Part shown: one piece after another, positions 13,090-27,356 of the stretch
Numbering within the stretch: the first letter of the stretch is position 1
Layout: every line of letters begins with the position of its first letter
DNA from: Mnemiopsis leidyi
Taxonomy: Eukaryota > Ctenophora > Tentaculata > Lobata > Bolinopsidae
DNA: 64,000 nucleotides
Reading direction: 5' to 3'
Assembly (NCBI GenBank): GCA_000226015.1
Contig: JH154128.1
Span: 273,208-337,207 of the forward strand
Made by a program: the position numbers and the translations under genes
The notes under the pieces: generated by a model
The model's input: the letters and a program-made list of their open reading frames with translations, nothing else
Database searches by the model: none
Told to the model about the DNA's origin: nothing

Positions 13090-15680
13090 GCAACGCGGTA
13101 TTTGCGATCCGACATTTGGTATCGGAGTGTTTAAAAATTAACAAATGTAACAAACCTCAAACAATAACAATAACCGAATATGTTTTTGAATTTGAGACTT
13201 GTACATCAAAATTGTCACTTTTTGAATAAAACTATTTTAATCTGAACTTTTATATTGGCTCTAATTTGAAGACATGAATGTAAGCTCCATCTTAAGTGTG
13301 CGACACTGAATCTTACACAGAAGCGCTAAACAATGTTGAGGACTAAATCACGCGGTGGACATGGAAGTGGTGGAGACTGAACGAATAACTTGCCGCATGA
13401 AATTCTACCACCACGTCTACGGGACATATACCTGCTAACCTCACCACAGAGTCGAGAAGACGTAGATCCACCCACTAGACTAAAGAAGATGTTAATGATT
13501 CTCCTTCGTCGACACACATTCTAGCTAGGAGATCATGGCGTGTATATAAAGTACGTTAATAACTTATTACGTACATTGTCGGTCCCAAAATTCAATCAGT
13601 CGGCAAATTGAGTTCAACTTCACCCTGGCTACGATCAGAGTTTAATAACTTGATGCTACGTCACGGATGACTGAGATAGACTCCACAGCAAGTTACAAAA
13701 ATACCCTAGAAATAATCAAAGTTGAAAAATGTGACAAGAGAAGCAAAGTATAGTCCGGTAAAGAGACATAGTGATGCAGTTAGTGTGAGTGGCGTGCTTT
13801 CACGTGCTGTCAAGCTATTGCATGATTACTATTGTCTATTGAGAAGTTCCAAATGTTACAATACAGAATTTGTATTTACTAAATATAGGATACAGCACGA
13901 TTAATGCAAGTAAGTATGTTAGTATTTAAGTAAGTTTGAATGATATTTGAGTAGAGTGCATGCTTAATTCCCATTGTTCAACGAGCGGAGGACCCTAAGT
14001 CGAGCTGAGTAACAACCGGTTAACAAAAATCTTTAATTTGCACGAGTTTTGGACATAGATGAGATCAAAAATTTTCCCTCAAGTTCGTTGTTCTCCAAAT
14101 ATTGCCACGTCCCGTGTTTATGTGAATGATACCACACTCTTGTAGGAAAGTACAAAAATCGGAATAGATTAATCTGTTAGCAATCTTGTTTGGTATAGAT
14201 GAGCAAAACGGCTTGCCGAAAATGATGGGGAACATCATTACTGATTTATGGATATTAAATTAAAATCTGTCGATGTGGGGGTTTTTGACAATCCTGTCTA
14301 CCTCTTGACAAACAGAGTTCCAAGGTAGTACAACATAAACAAGGTAGCAGGTTGACTTCAGTGCGCTCACGCGTTCTAGACGTGTTTAGGGGCTAAGAAC
14401 AAGACCAAATACTATGTGAATATCCTTATATAATATAGCGATAAATAAGATGAGAACTAGAACTGGAAGATTAAACTAATAGCTTCTACCACCTAGAGAC
14501 AAGGACTCATCCCTGGTCATCAGTAGAGTAAGCGTGATTCCATGGAACTGATATTTAGAGAGGATGAAATATGAGCGCCCACCTGGCGCGAGGGATAAAC
14601 GGAACAGAGCCTGACTGATGAGCTGAAAACGGTTTCATCAAGTTGGAGAGAAAACTAAACGAAGTCTGTCTAGTTTTCTTGTCATGATATTCCCGTAAAA
14701 TCGGAGTTTAAATTCAACTGGCGCGAGGACTCAGTCAACATATCGCATCCGTTTCGGTACTATAACCTGTTATAACAATTCGGATGGGAAGGCAGCTTTC
14801 TTGGTGCCGCTTTAGTCCTTCCCCGTCTTAACAAGCTTAAGAGATATTACTCTGTTTCAACAACTGTATTTTATAACTCGACTGTATTTTATAACTCGAA
14901 GTTGAAACTGACAGTTCAGACTTCAGACACATTGAGATATTTTTGGCTAGTTTGTTTATGCCTTGTATCGGACACGGATTATCAGCCAAAACATGAGTAT
15001 AATCTTATATTCGGAGCTTTGTGAAAGCCTTCACGGGGTGCAGTTATACCACGGTCAAAGTCACAGTGCATAATGGGATTAGAACCTTTATCTCCTGCTT
15101 TGGAAGAAACTGACTCACCAAAAACCGAGCCACTGGAGTCTGTAACGCTCCGAAGACAATAAAAGGCTTGGAGCAAATTCAAAAAAAGACAACAATATCC
15201 TGCTTCATGGACCTGCAGTTATCACTAACGAATGTCTGAGAAGAAGATGACTAACCTATGTAGCTTACAGCGATGTAGTCCAGCGTTGGTTCTCGTCGCA
15301 TCATCGAACTCATCATGCTCGCCGTTATTCTGAAAACAAGCTCTGTTATTACATTTACCAATTAAATAGTTCACTGACGGCATTTAGAATTAGATAAATA
15401 TAGGAAATTTCTTTATTCTTGGGCGTTCCCATAGAATATTAGCAAGACTGGGAACTATTCAAGTCTACCACTAAATGATAAAGATACGAATTCACGAAAT
15501 TCGTTGATTTTACACCTAATTTACCGAAAGATCAAGTTTTGACACCATGCAAGGACGGGTACCTAATTAACGAATTGTAACGAATTGAACCACGACTTTC
15601 TGTTATAAATTAGCCTATATGCTATGTATATGAAACCGATCGCGTGGAAAGTACGAACAAAAACCAGGTCTCCAATAGAA
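13090..15680. other. No recognised gene
   Basis: Nothing beyond short frames without family similarity. Confidence 0.5.
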
Positions 15681-15690
15681 TCAAAGAATA

Positions 15691-15722
15691 GCTACCATGG
15701 TAACCATTGTTACCATGGTAAC
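15691..15722. promoter_or_regulatory. Paired RFX X-box-like palindromes
   Basis: Two palindromes lie 4 bp apart: GCTACCATGGTAAC (15691-15704) and the perfect GTTACCATGGTAAC (15709-15722). Both fit the X-box consensus bound by RFX transcription factors (GTNRCC, spacer, RGYAAC), the first with one mismatch. No start codon or recognised gene follows closely. Function is inferred only from the motif. Confidence 0.5.
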
Positions 15723-16568
15723 GTCGGTGCGTGAGTTTAAGTCCATTGCAAAACATACAAATATGTGCAATTAGAGACTTAGAACTTGTTGTGTTTTAGT
15801 ACTAGTAGTGTAGTGGTAGTAGCAGTACAAGTAGAATTCTACGTGTAGCTATTGTGTCTCCGGAGATTAAGATTTTAAATTTCTCTACAACTCTAAAGGC
15901 TGATTCCCAAAGTTGAAAATCTTCAGTTGATTTATCTCACCATTAACAGCCGGGCCTAAAGTCTATATAAATCCTTAAAGTAGAGACTTAATGCTGAAAC
16001 TTACAAGTCAAACCCAGGAAGACCATGAATTATTTCGATGCATTGGATTTTTCCGCTCTTTTTGGAAGGCCCGCAAATGGGAAAAGGAAACATCCAACAA
16101 GAGTGATAAAGTATCACACCGTCACACCTAGAATTGAATTGACACTGAAAGCAATTTACGCTGTTCAGGTGTGTCACGAAAGTTCGGCAAAATGTCAAGT
16201 CAAAGTTAAACAGCAGCGATGCTGAGTGGTGCCAAATTCTACTTCTAAATGCTCGATTTTACAAGATCCTGAAACAATGATCCTGGCTGGTTGTTACAAG
16301 CCACCAACCAACTTAGTCTCAAACAGAAAACAAATTGAGGAAAGTTGGACAACCCAACTCTTGAAGCCCGGGAAGAAGCTAGATCGTAGAGAAGAAACTA
16401 GAAGGAGCAACGTCACCAAATTTACCGACCGTATTATAACCTTACAGTTACACGACACAACACAACACTTCTGAGTGGATGTTTAACTATTGTTAGGTAG
16501 GGGGTTTTAAGACAGCATGAGATTAGCGTGACTGTAGTCCTGGTCACTCAACAATACTGCGCACGACA

Positions 16569-16582
16569 GTTACCATAGAAAC
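16569..16582. promoter_or_regulatory. X-box-like site
   Basis: GTTACCATAGAAAC matches an RFX X-box with one off-consensus base in the second half-site. Confidence 0.35.
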
Positions 16583-16589
16583 GTTACTG

Positions 16590-17880
16590 TAGATGATGAA
16601 TGTGTAGTTATTCAGTTATTCGATTCACGTACTTGATGATCGCTCCCCTCGCCCCTGAACCCCATCGCCTAGTGAACTGATCTCCTTTTTTGACGGGTTT
16701 TACCTTATCCGACATTGTTGTGGGAAGAAGACAACAAATAAATCAGTCGAAGAGAAATAATAGCTTGCTTTTCTCCGCCATAAATCAACGAACAAATAGA
16801 TTATGAGATACATATTATTGTGAGGTATTAAATAACTGACTTCCTAGCAACATCACAAGAGCATGGACATTGGACAAAGCAGAAATATATGCCAACCAAT
16901 CGCGTAACCCTGATTTAAACTATAAGAATGAGACAAAACTCTCTGTTGACTGCTGGTGATTGTGACAAAGGAACTTCCCCACTTAAACCCACAAAATAAC
17001 TTCTTAATTTTTGTGTAACTGAAAAACTGACGTCCAAGGAGCCTAGTAGCAATGGCTGACAATTTCTAGACGATGTACAGACCGGTTAAAGCAACCGAGT
17101 TTAGGCTTCTTGTTAGCAACCTCCAACGGTTTAAACTGCCGTTGAATAATTAATGATTAGCAGACGAATGGGAGTGTTATCGATATCAAACTAGCGCCGC
17201 TCAGCTGCAAATAATATGCTCTTCAATAAAATCAGCAATCAATTAGAATAGATAACATTAAGTGGTTACATTATAAGGGACATTTTTAACATAACTATTT
17301 CGGGTTGGATAAAGATAAGCATACTCATTAATCGTGTACTGATATGCAAATTACCATCACTCATGTGAAGATTTCCGATGTCACACTCCTATTTTGTATG
17401 CGATTGCTAATCGTAAAGTAGAGCTAGAGCAGCAAACTGTCAATTACCTGGAGATAAACACTTCTAGCTTCCTTTATCAAAAGGTTCCCAATAAAGTTTT
17501 TAGATGTCTTCTTGATCGGACCGTTGTGAGGACGTTTGATATCGGATACAAACAGATATTTAGCAGAAATTTAGCAGAAATTGAAGTCTAAAAAGTCAGC
17601 AAAAAATCTCGACTCTAAAATCAGTTCCGTGATTCTGACTGAACTCGATTTAACAATGGAGCTAATTATAGTGTGCACTGAGTCATGAGTGCCGTACAAG
17701 GGCAGAGCAATGCTGGAGATTATGAATGTGGTTCCATTAAATAGCTGATACATGAATTAATGGCACACGACTAAAGAGCTGCTGATTGAGTTTGAAAATG
17801 AAAATGTTGAGGTACCAACGAGCTTGTTCCGGTTCACGGTTGTACAGATTTCCTGATTCAAAGTTCTGGAGTTTCTGGAC
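16590..17880. other. No recognised gene
   Basis: Short frames only; none recognisable. Confidence 0.45.
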
Positions 17881-17887
17881 CAGCGCG

Positions 17888-17901
17888 GTTACCATGGTAA
17901 C
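17888..17901. promoter_or_regulatory. Perfect X-box palindrome
   Basis: GTTACCATGGTAAC, identical to the site at 15709. It is another RFX-type site with no recognised gene nearby. Confidence 0.45.
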
Positions 17902-17909
17902 TGAACTAC

Positions 17910-19970
17910 AGGATTATAGTAAGGCTCCTGTGACGAATGTCGAATAATCACGAAGCCATAACGTCATTTTGTGCGGGTAGTTTTATGCTTTATCCTAAGT
18001 TTCGAGTTGGAGGCCACACTATACATGTTGTGTTACGATAATGCGATCTGAAGAGGGGACTACGTCATTTTGAGTGGGACCATATGTACTCTCACCACTG
18101 GAGATGCGTTACAACAAAGTTAGGATATCGCAACCGACTTTTTGTCGGAGAAAGTGTCTGGCAAAAGTTCCGTGATGTCATGACTTACGTCACAGCTGGT
18201 CTGAATGGAGGCTAACACACCAAAGTGATGTACTAGCGGACAGATCTGCAGGAACAAATTAAATCTGAGACGATGCTCTCGTAGTGCCGATGGATGGTAT
18301 GAGACTAGAAGATTTCCGCTGAGTACAGTAGATGGTGGCATTAGCAACACTATAATGAGACGAGCTCAGTACTTAACTGGTATGATGGCGGTGCTTTAGG
18401 AAATTCTGATAATTTTGTGCGTTTAAAAAGTAGATTGTATTATATAAAATTAGTTTATAAAGCTCAAGAATAACTATACTGAATAAGAGCTGCTGTCAAT
18501 GCTTCACATTAATAAATGCCTTTTTCACCCAAGACTGTGAAAAATGCGCAAAAACCATCCGTTTAGTGCATAAACAAACATAAGAAAATAAATCAACATT
18601 TATACCTCAGTATGCACTGCAAGATCCATGACGGAAACATTTCAGCAGATCCCGGTAAACAAGGAGAATTCTTCATCTTCAGTAAAAGAAGTGTCATTAA
18701 TGCAGAAAGCGTAAAGTTGCACCCTCCAGATATGAATAACTGCTCACTTACGTTGTGTGGATAAGTGTCTCTCGACAATCACGTAAATCATAGAAATGAA
18801 GGTGCTGCCGGGGGCTGCCTAATTTTTACACAGAGCAATATGTTAGAGATTGAAAAGAGCATTCAGCTGACGCACGCGTTGAGGTCGAAGAGCTTTCCAT
18901 TTTACCCCTTCTTCATACCACGATCATGCGAAGTTTTGAGCGTGCCACTTTTTTGAGGTTGACGATAAGTTAAGAGTACGTGGCTTCTTGTTTATGATCT
19001 ACTATCTAGTAACCAAGCCCGATCAGTAGCTACCTAATTATCATGATGCTTACTGCTTAGTCATCAGAACCTAGCCCTAGTAACCCAGCACTAGTTAAGT
19101 AGCCCTGCTAGGGCTAGGTATAACGTTTTCTTACCCGATAAATGCGAAGCTTGCTTCTTTTTTCTCTCGGACAATTTAAATCAATGTTAACTTTATTTCC
19201 GACAAGATTTCCAGTCTTTGTAACTGATGATCGCTTGAATTGTGCCAAGGTTTAAAGGTACAAAGGTGCAATTTCTGCAAGAAAATATAGCTAAAAAATA
19301 CAATAATGAGCAACAATCGAGATTGAATAAGGAAACATCAATTCTGTATCTCAAACTAACTTCTACTATGTTTGTTGCTATCTTCGGAAGATTGTATTAA
19401 TGTTACCGTATTCTATTTTCTGTACCTAACCACATTTGTCAGTTGATCCCTGCCACCTGACGATTCCCATCCTATCAGTATTCATAACCAGGTCAGGTCA
19501 CGGCAATTCAACAATTCAGGGCCAATACAACAACTCAGCTAAACTAATCATGATGTGGTCAATAGACTCTAGCCAACAACTGAAAACCATCCTTGCAAAT
19601 AAAGATGGAACTTGGGGAACTGGTCTATGCAGATCGAGATATTTATTGCGGTATTGAAGTGAGCTGCAGAGCTGGGAGCGGAGAAGGAACGTACGAGGAG
19701 AGGGGGTTAGGAGGAGCATCAGAAGAGTCTCTGTAGGATTATCAGCACACTTACATGGTACAAAAGTTGTCCGAGAAGAAGCTGGTCATGAAGAGGATCA
19801 GTCAGGAGTCAAGTAGGGAGGTGGAGTCAGTTTAAAGTGAAGAGGTGGATTCAAGTACGGAATAAAACAGGAGGACTGTGACAATGACATAAAGCATAAG
19901 AACGACTAACGTAATATTTTAGAGTACAGATAGGACTTAACAAATTGAAACTTAACTGTCAGCAGTGTTT
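17910..19970. other. No recognised gene
   Basis: Short frames only. I see no family, tRNA or transposon signature. Confidence 0.45.
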
Positions 19971-19974
19971 AGGG

Positions 19975-20302
<328 letters not shown>

Positions 20303-20309
20303 TTTGTAT

Positions 20310-20985
20310 GGGCTGGGATAGTTTTATAAGCGATACGCTTAGGTGCTGTTGTGTTTTGAAACTTCATTTATAACTACGGCCAAAAAATCAAAAATTTTTA
20401 ACGATAATTGAGCCGAAACTTTCGTCAATTAAAGATGTGCCAAAATGTTGTAAAGATCTAAGAAGGGATTAGCATAATCAGTATTTTATGTTGAGGATTT
20501 GTAAAGATAGTATAAGAAGAGATTATCAAAATCAGTATTTTATTTCTAAATTGTCATGGTTTCAAGAAGATTGACCTGGCACTTGATATTGCAGACGTTT
20601 CACCTTGACAGTTCAGAAACCCAATGCTGGATATAGAACAACTATACACAACCGCAAACAGATGCACTGCAGGAAAGGAGCATATTAAAGGAGCGAGGGG
20701 TAAGGGGTTGCCTTTAAAGACACCTGCAGTAGGTGTGTTCGGAAACAATGTGACCGGTGGTGAGTTACTGACGTTTGCAGAACTTGTGGGTTGCCTAGCA
20801 ACTCTGTTTGAACAATGCTCCAAACGAATGTCCTTGTGTCACAGTCATCGTTACCCCATAAACAGAACGCGGATCCATTATTTTTCATCAGCATCGAGTT
20901 AATATGCATTTACTGCACGCTCCCATGCACAGTGCTAATAGAAGAGGGGGACAAGCCAAATCGGAACGTGCACAAGACGGGACGT
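20310..20985. other. No recognised gene; contains an X-box
   Basis: Open frames on both strands (for example 20554-20823 and 20624-20902) show no family. A perfect X-box lies within at 20790-20802. Confidence 0.4.
20790..20802. promoter_or_regulatory. Perfect X-box (GTTGCC-T-AGCAAC)
   Basis: GTTGCCTAGCAAC fits the RFX consensus in both half-sites with a 1-bp spacer. Target gene unknown. Confidence 0.45.
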
Positions 20986-21027
20986 GGACACGCACTTTCT
21001 AGCTAGTAAATCGGAAATAAACTTTAC

Positions 21028-21352
21028 ACTAGCGAAAACAGACTGCAAACTAGCTGACACAAACTGTACTCTAGCGGACACAAAGTGTACACTAGCGGAC
21101 ACAAAGTGTACACTAGCGGACACAAATTGTACACTAGCGGACACAAAGTGTACACTAGCGGACACAAAGTGTACACTAGGCACTAGCGGACATATACTGT
21201 ACACTAGCGGACACAAACTGATCTCTAGCGGACACAAAGTGTACACTAGCGGACACAAAGTGTACACTAGGCACTAGCGGACATAAACTGTGCACCAGCG
21301 GACACAAACTGATCTCTAGCGGACACAAAGTGTACACTACTACTAGCGGACA
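21028..21352. repeat. 21-bp minisatellite with higher-order units
   Basis: About 14 copies of a 21-bp unit (agcggacacaaagtgtacac plus one base). A longer variant block with agcggacataaactgt and gatctct variants occurs twice (about 21176-21250 and 21266-21335), which indicates higher-order duplication. Both strands are open because 21 is divisible by three; the reads are LADTKCT and FVSASVH. Confidence 0.95.
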
Positions 21353-21359
21353 CTGCCCA

Positions 21360-22600
21360 GTGCCCATACTGTGCAAGGTTGCGGAGATCTAATTATCTTC
21401 AATTGCTCCACGACTTATAAAGTTAAAAAAATTTTAACAGGTAAAATCGTATGGCTTTATAATGATGAATCATCGTCAAACCCCTGCTCTTCAAAGTTTC
21501 TGAATCACAAATCAGCTCAAGTATTTTTGAAATGTTTCTATATCGATAAAACGTCCCGAAATTGACGTGGAGTTTTCCTGCCTACCTGAAACGCAGTGGA
21601 GTACAAGAGGAATCAGCTAGATCTCTGTTTGGAGAGGAAGGATACGTCAGAGATGTGGTGGAGGACAGATCGAGGGTACAGACAGTAGCTGTGTTTGTAG
21701 CAAGTCCGGTACAGACAGTGGATTTGTTTGTAGCAACTCTGTTGGAACCAGAAGTGTCCTTCCTGTCGGCCATGCTTAATCACGTGATCAACAGAAAATA
21801 TAGAAGACTACACGTGGGAGTTAGCAAGCAAAGCTGTGCAAATGGTCAAGGATCCCTATATTGTATTGAGAATCTGTCTAATCCACCCTGTTTACGCATC
21901 TTGTGTACAGAATTCAGTCGAAAGTTGCTCCATCGTGTTTCGAGCAGTGATTAATAAGTTATGAGATATTGGCAACAGGGATGACTCAGTGCCTCACGGT
22001 TGGACCTATCAACTGCTGTGACTCACCAAGTTGGAAAATTAGGTGGTGGAATGTGGCACGTGGGCAGAAGGAAAGAAGATATTCATGAAATTCATCAAGA
22101 TATTCACACTGCTCCTCTGAAATCTTAGAAATATTAGATAAGATATAATATTTGATTTAAAATCAAAAAGAACTTTCATGTGTTACTTACGATAAGCTCA
22201 ATCGGATCTGCTGCTGGAAAGTAAACCCTCAAAGTAAACTGACGTTTAGTCAGGAGTAAACACAACTCATAACAAGCAGCAAGATGGGAGTCCCTGTTCT
22301 GTGTAACCAGCAATGGGGGCAGCCAGCTTGTCCAAGTGTGTTTTAGCAGCAGGTGCATCCTACTGTAATTTACTGGTTACCTTGTAGATATAGAAACTGT
22401 GCCTTGCAGCAACTTATCTGTCGTGATAATACCACCAGTCAAACCTTGGGGATAGCTGTCGTGGATTAAACTTTAAAGGAATGACGTCACCAGCCCATCC
22501 AGTAAGCAGGTAAACTTTCCTTATTCTAGATTTGTAGATACCATTCTTAAGATTTCTACCACAGACTAGGAGTTGCGGAATCATATCTACTACACTTTTT
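21360..22600. other. No recognised gene
   Basis: A 130-codon plus-strand frame at 21562-21954 is the longest here. It contains an internal duplicated phrase (VQTV..FVA) from a short DNA repeat and matches no family I know. Possible donor at about 22518 (AGCAG|GTAAAC). Confidence 0.35.
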
Positions 22601-22607
22601 CTTACAG

Positions 22608-22788
22608 CACACTAACCAGTAGAGTGCACTACGACGGAGTACAGATCGGATATGAAACTACTCCTTCAGGAACGAAGCTAAAACTACCGGGAAGTATTAT
22701 GTTTGGTCAGATACAACACGCATATGGCGGAGGGAACATATTAAATTCACTTCACTTCGGGGATACCATGTTGGGGACCACCACATAG
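22608..22788 (+). CDS. Possible exon of a pentraxin/LamG-like domain protein
   Basis: An acceptor (ttttcttacag, AG at 22606-22607) opens a frame reading VHYDGVQIGYET ... LPGSIMFGQIQ ... GGGNILNSLHFGD. The order DG(V), G.., PG/GG, hydrophobic-GQ-Q, GGG, F-G-D matches the core of pentraxin and LamG domains (family pattern DGxxxxxG...GGxLxLGQEQD...GGGFDxxQSFxGD). The frame runs to a TAG at 22786-22788. No flanking exons could be joined with confidence: 22799-23016 is another open stretch, but its link is unclear. It could be a fragment of a larger receptor or secreted lectin, or a decayed copy. Confidence 0.4.
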
Positions 22789-23019
22789 TCTACAGAACCC
22801 TCCTAAAGTCAAATACTGGAAATGTTCAAAAAATCTGGAACGATGCTCCAACGATGATCTGCTACTTTCACGAGTTGGTAGGGCATTCTGGAGGTACAAA
22901 GACACGGAAATCTCACCGAGAAAACATTGGAAGAATGCGAGACGGACCACACTCACCCTACTGAAGAAACAGACCCACCAAGCTGATAAACAATATTTCC
23001 TGCCAGATTCCACGTGAGG

Positions 23020-23810
23020 AGTGCTTCTTCAATGAGGAAATCACAAAATGTATTATATGCGGGATGACTGGGCGACTAGATCTTCTTTGGGAGTTCGAGA
23101 GTCACACTATAACTATAAATATAAGTTCTGATGAAACATCTGGACATACATCACACGGACTAAGACCTGGGTAATAAAACTGAGGAAACTGATGATGATA
23201 AAGTTGGGGAGGGAGAATATGGAGGTGGTGAGGAGGATAACATGACGGAGTCGCTCTGCGCAAGGAAGTTTCAGAGTCGCTCTGTTTCTGAAGAACATCA
23301 AGTTTTACAGCAAGGTTGTCAATAACGTGCTGGTTTCAGGAATGAAGGAGCGACCGGATATCCTGGGTCCTGGCATATTGTGAACTTACAAGCATCATTT
23401 TTAAAGACCTATATACATACGGACCTTAGTATAACTTCAGAGATTATTGGAAAAACACTGAACAATATATACGATAAGTTTTTCTTTTAAGTTTAGCGAA
23501 CGAAAAACTCTTTGTGCCACCTGACACCTGTACATATTGGTCCTTAATTAACTTCAGGACAAAAATCGCTTGACTTTTATTTTCAAAGGACGGATACAGA
23601 CCTGTGATGCACTATGATAGACTGATTGATTTCGAGAACGTTGTAACTTGTAACTATCTAATCTTACACTCTAACAGCTTTACAGTTTTTTGGGATTTAT
23701 ATTCTGTAGACAGTTTGCATTACGTCTCATAATTTTGCGACGAGATAAAGCTGCATTGATATTAGATACAATGATATTGACTACTGTAGCTGTTCAGGTT
23801 CTTAAGACTC
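23020..23810. other. No recognised gene
   Basis: Short frames only. Confidence 0.45.
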
Positions 23811-23814
23811 AAAT

Positions 23815-24838
23815 TATAATTCTATCATTCCATAACTAAAATCATAATACTATTCAATTTTTCGGTGGCAACATGATCTCAAAGTCGAACCTGACTGCTG
23901 ATCCTGATAGCTGATCCTTCACTTTAACTGTACACATCAAAATGTTCATCTCCGATTCCGATAATGCGATTCTCTTCCTCTGAAAAAAATATTTTAGTAA
24001 TAAATTTGTATAAATTTTCATAAGTCAAGTTCAACACGACAATTACATAGTCATACTCATCGCATAGGTGAATTGATATCATAAAATTGAAAATTACAAC
24101 TTTTTTTACTAATTAAGACCTCCATCAATACTTTTAGTATTACAACTACAAGTTCCACTAATTCTGCATTTGAAAAACACACTCTGACACTGGCAGTGAC
24201 TCTGAAATGCTCGTTATGAGTTATGACCCATGTATACAGTTCAATATATTTACTTTTCGCAGTGACAAGACAGTAGAACTCGAGTAATTTTAACCAGTAT
24301 CAATATTGATAATTATAGTACCTCATATACTAATAGTAATACATACAAACTTTGCGAATGGTTTGATTGTTGATGACGCAGATTAATAATATTACAATTC
24401 TCTCATTTCATATTAAACTAAAATCACAATACTATTTTATTTTTCGGTGGCAGAATATTCTCAAAGTCGAACCTGATAGTTGATGCTGATACTGATAGCT
24501 GATCCCTTATTTTAACTATAAGTGTACACATCAAAGAATTCATATCCCATTCATATCCGATCACGATAATGCGATTTACTTCTTCTGAGAAAATACGATA
24601 ATTTAAAAAGCTGATACAAATTTTCTTAAGTCAAGTTCAACATAGGTGAATTGATATAAGTATCATAAAATTAAAATTATAGCAAATTTTTTGCTAATTA
24701 AGATGTCCATCAATACTATTAGGTTTACAACTACAAGTACAAGTTGGAATTATTCTGCATTTTAAATACCCACCCTGAGCGCGCCTAACAGTGACTCTGA
24801 CATGGGTTATATTTATAACCCAATATCCACGTGTACAG
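23815..24838. repeat. Tandem duplication, two ~430-bp diverged copies
   Basis: Copy 1 (about 23815-24245) and copy 2 (about 24393-24838) share a series of collinear blocks offset by about 577 bp. Shared landmarks include tttttcggtggca, tctcaaagtcgaacctga, taatgcgatt, aagtcaagttcaaca, aggtgaattgatat and acaactacaagt. Small indels separate the blocks. No coding function was seen. Confidence 0.85.
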
Positions 24839-24839
24839 C

Positions 24840-27350
24840 TGGAGACCGAAGAGATGAGGAGAGAGTCACACACGTATTATATCACAATTCACAATCCCGA
24901 CGATATGTTTTCCAAAACATCAACAATAACAAGTAAAACTGCAAGGTTACAAGACAATAGCTCAACGTACCCTTCTGAAAACTTTCCTTACTCTTAGTCT
25001 TAGGACTTTGGGAACTGTCCGAGAACTGCAATTGAATTTTACATGATCCTCTCAGTCGTATGAACTAGAATTAAACAGATAGTCATGCTCTTACTTAGCA
25101 ATATGTCCCGACTCCCGAGCTTAGTCATTTCAATGTCAGCCAGCGCACTATCTTTTCCTGCATGAGACAAAATTTTGACTTTGAGTTGTACTGAGTTCAA
25201 CTTCAAGAGAAAATCGCCAGTGCCTATCTCGATCTGCAATCTATCTTGTATCTTCAATCTATCTTGTATCTGCAATCTAATAATCGCTAAGTAACGAATC
25301 TCGCTTCTCTGTCTCCTGTTGATTCATCTTTACACTTACAGTTACAGTGGTCTTTTGCGCAAGTGTTTCGTGCTCAGCTTCAGAACTTTTGCTGCTGTTG
25401 TCAGTTATACTTATAGTTAGACTTTTATACAATTTCAGTTAGCCGTCACCCAAGTTGTACCAAATTAATGATAATTACTTGGTAGCACTTGTAAACCTCT
25501 TGTAAACCTTAAACCACATGCCGTCAAAGCATCTAACCTGTGTTATTTATGATATGAATTTAATGTATATACTTTTATTTTTAAACAGTAATTTATACTT
25601 TTGTAAACTGAAAAGACACGAACAAAGTGGAAAGAATTGTTTTAAGTTTGTCATGCACTGACCAGATATTGAAGATGCTCCCTTGAGCTATTCAACGTTT
25701 GTTATACAGTTTGATATATGTAAACTGTTGCTCAAAGGTACGCCATACTTTAAATTGAACTGCAAGGCCACATATCCTAGACCTAATACAACGCCAACGG
25801 TATGATAACAGAGAAAGTACATTAAATCTTCGAAAGTTAATTTTAACATCGTCATTATTTTTAGTAAAGCGAGCAGTAAAACGACTATCAGTTTTGAAAA
25901 TGCTTATCTTATTCTTAATCGAGTTACAAATACAACATCATTTTCAAATTTTGGCACTGCTACACCTCATCTAGTTATCAAATTTTGCAAGTGCTAAAAT
26001 TGTTCAATGTTCTAGTTATAGTTTCCAAAAACAGTTAAATCAACGTGTTATCAGCTGGAATAAAGGAATACGTAAAGCAATGCTCCGGTACCATGGAGGC
26101 GAAGATGAAAAAACCTTCATTCGAAAAAAGACAACAAGAGCAGAGGGTATTATTAAGTGTATAAAATTCGGAGTACCGACTTCAATGTAGCACCAAATTA
26201 AATTGAGACATTCATTCATTCATTTCAAACTCCTATTTTTGACTCTTTCTATTCTTTATACTGCGAAGGAAATACACACCGTCACACCATGGCTAACAGC
26301 TTGAAAAACCGGGAACTGAAATCTTTGTTGCTACGAAAATTTGATAAATTGATTCACTTATAAATTGCTGGACTACTAACAAACTTTTTTATCTTTACTA
26401 ATATCAAATATATTGATTCATTTATTTCTAATATTGTTAAGACCAAACATCGGGGCATGTGTATCACTATCTGGGTATTCGTATAGCCATGGAACGGGCC
26501 CATATCAGCAATTATAAAATCATGAACAAATTGAATCACTCTCACCACTTTTACCGGATTTGCTAATTATTGCACATTTATTAATTATCATCAATCCATT
26601 TATAACTTTTAAAGCCACGTGGTCAGTGTTGCATTCCTTTTGATTTAACTACACTTTTTAATTTCAGGCATGAAAGGTCCAAATCCAATTGAATGGTCAA
26701 AAGTGATATACAAATTATATAAACTCTTTTTGCTGTGACACACTCTTATCATAAATAAATGAGCTACTTTAGAAAAATTACTGAATATCAAGAGACATAG
26801 ATATCAACAGACTTTTCATTTAACATTTACACTTTCTTGATTCCTGCTGCATACGAATAAAATCACAAGTCCAACAAAAAACTTAACATCCAATCCATGC
26901 CATGCTAAAATGGAAAAACTCAATAAAAGAATCGCATAAGTCGGTGCTACTGTACTCTTCATAAGTTGTCAGAATGTCACTGATTAATAGAAGTAAGCAT
27001 TCACGCAATGTCTTTACTTTAAAAAGTCTTTGTCCTTGTTACAATAAATATCTACTGACAGCGCCGGACGCGAAAGTGTGGCTAACGTAAGTTCCACCAC
27101 AATTCCACCAGGGCAGCCTTGTCTTCTTAAAACTGAGGGCAGTTTACGGACAACGTGTCTTATATTAGAGAGACAACGTGTACGCTGCACTGCCAGCAGG
27201 ACCAAACCGATTTAACCAACAAAATATGTCACGAGACGACCATTTTCCACTCCTTTTCAAAACGTAAACTCGGAAGGTGAAGTGGCCGTGAAGCACGACG
27301 TAGTACAAGTGACGTCACGTGCCACATTGAGGTAACCATGACAACACTCT
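24840..27350. other. No recognised gene
   Basis: Short frames only; the 3' flank of CASC3 begins near 27.35 kb. Confidence 0.45.
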
Positions 27351-27356
27351 CCAAAT

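Noticed and set aside
20984-21277. Repeat proteins LADTKCT (plus) and FVSASVH (minus)
   Set aside because: Explained by the 21-bp minisatellite; no start context or transcript evidence.
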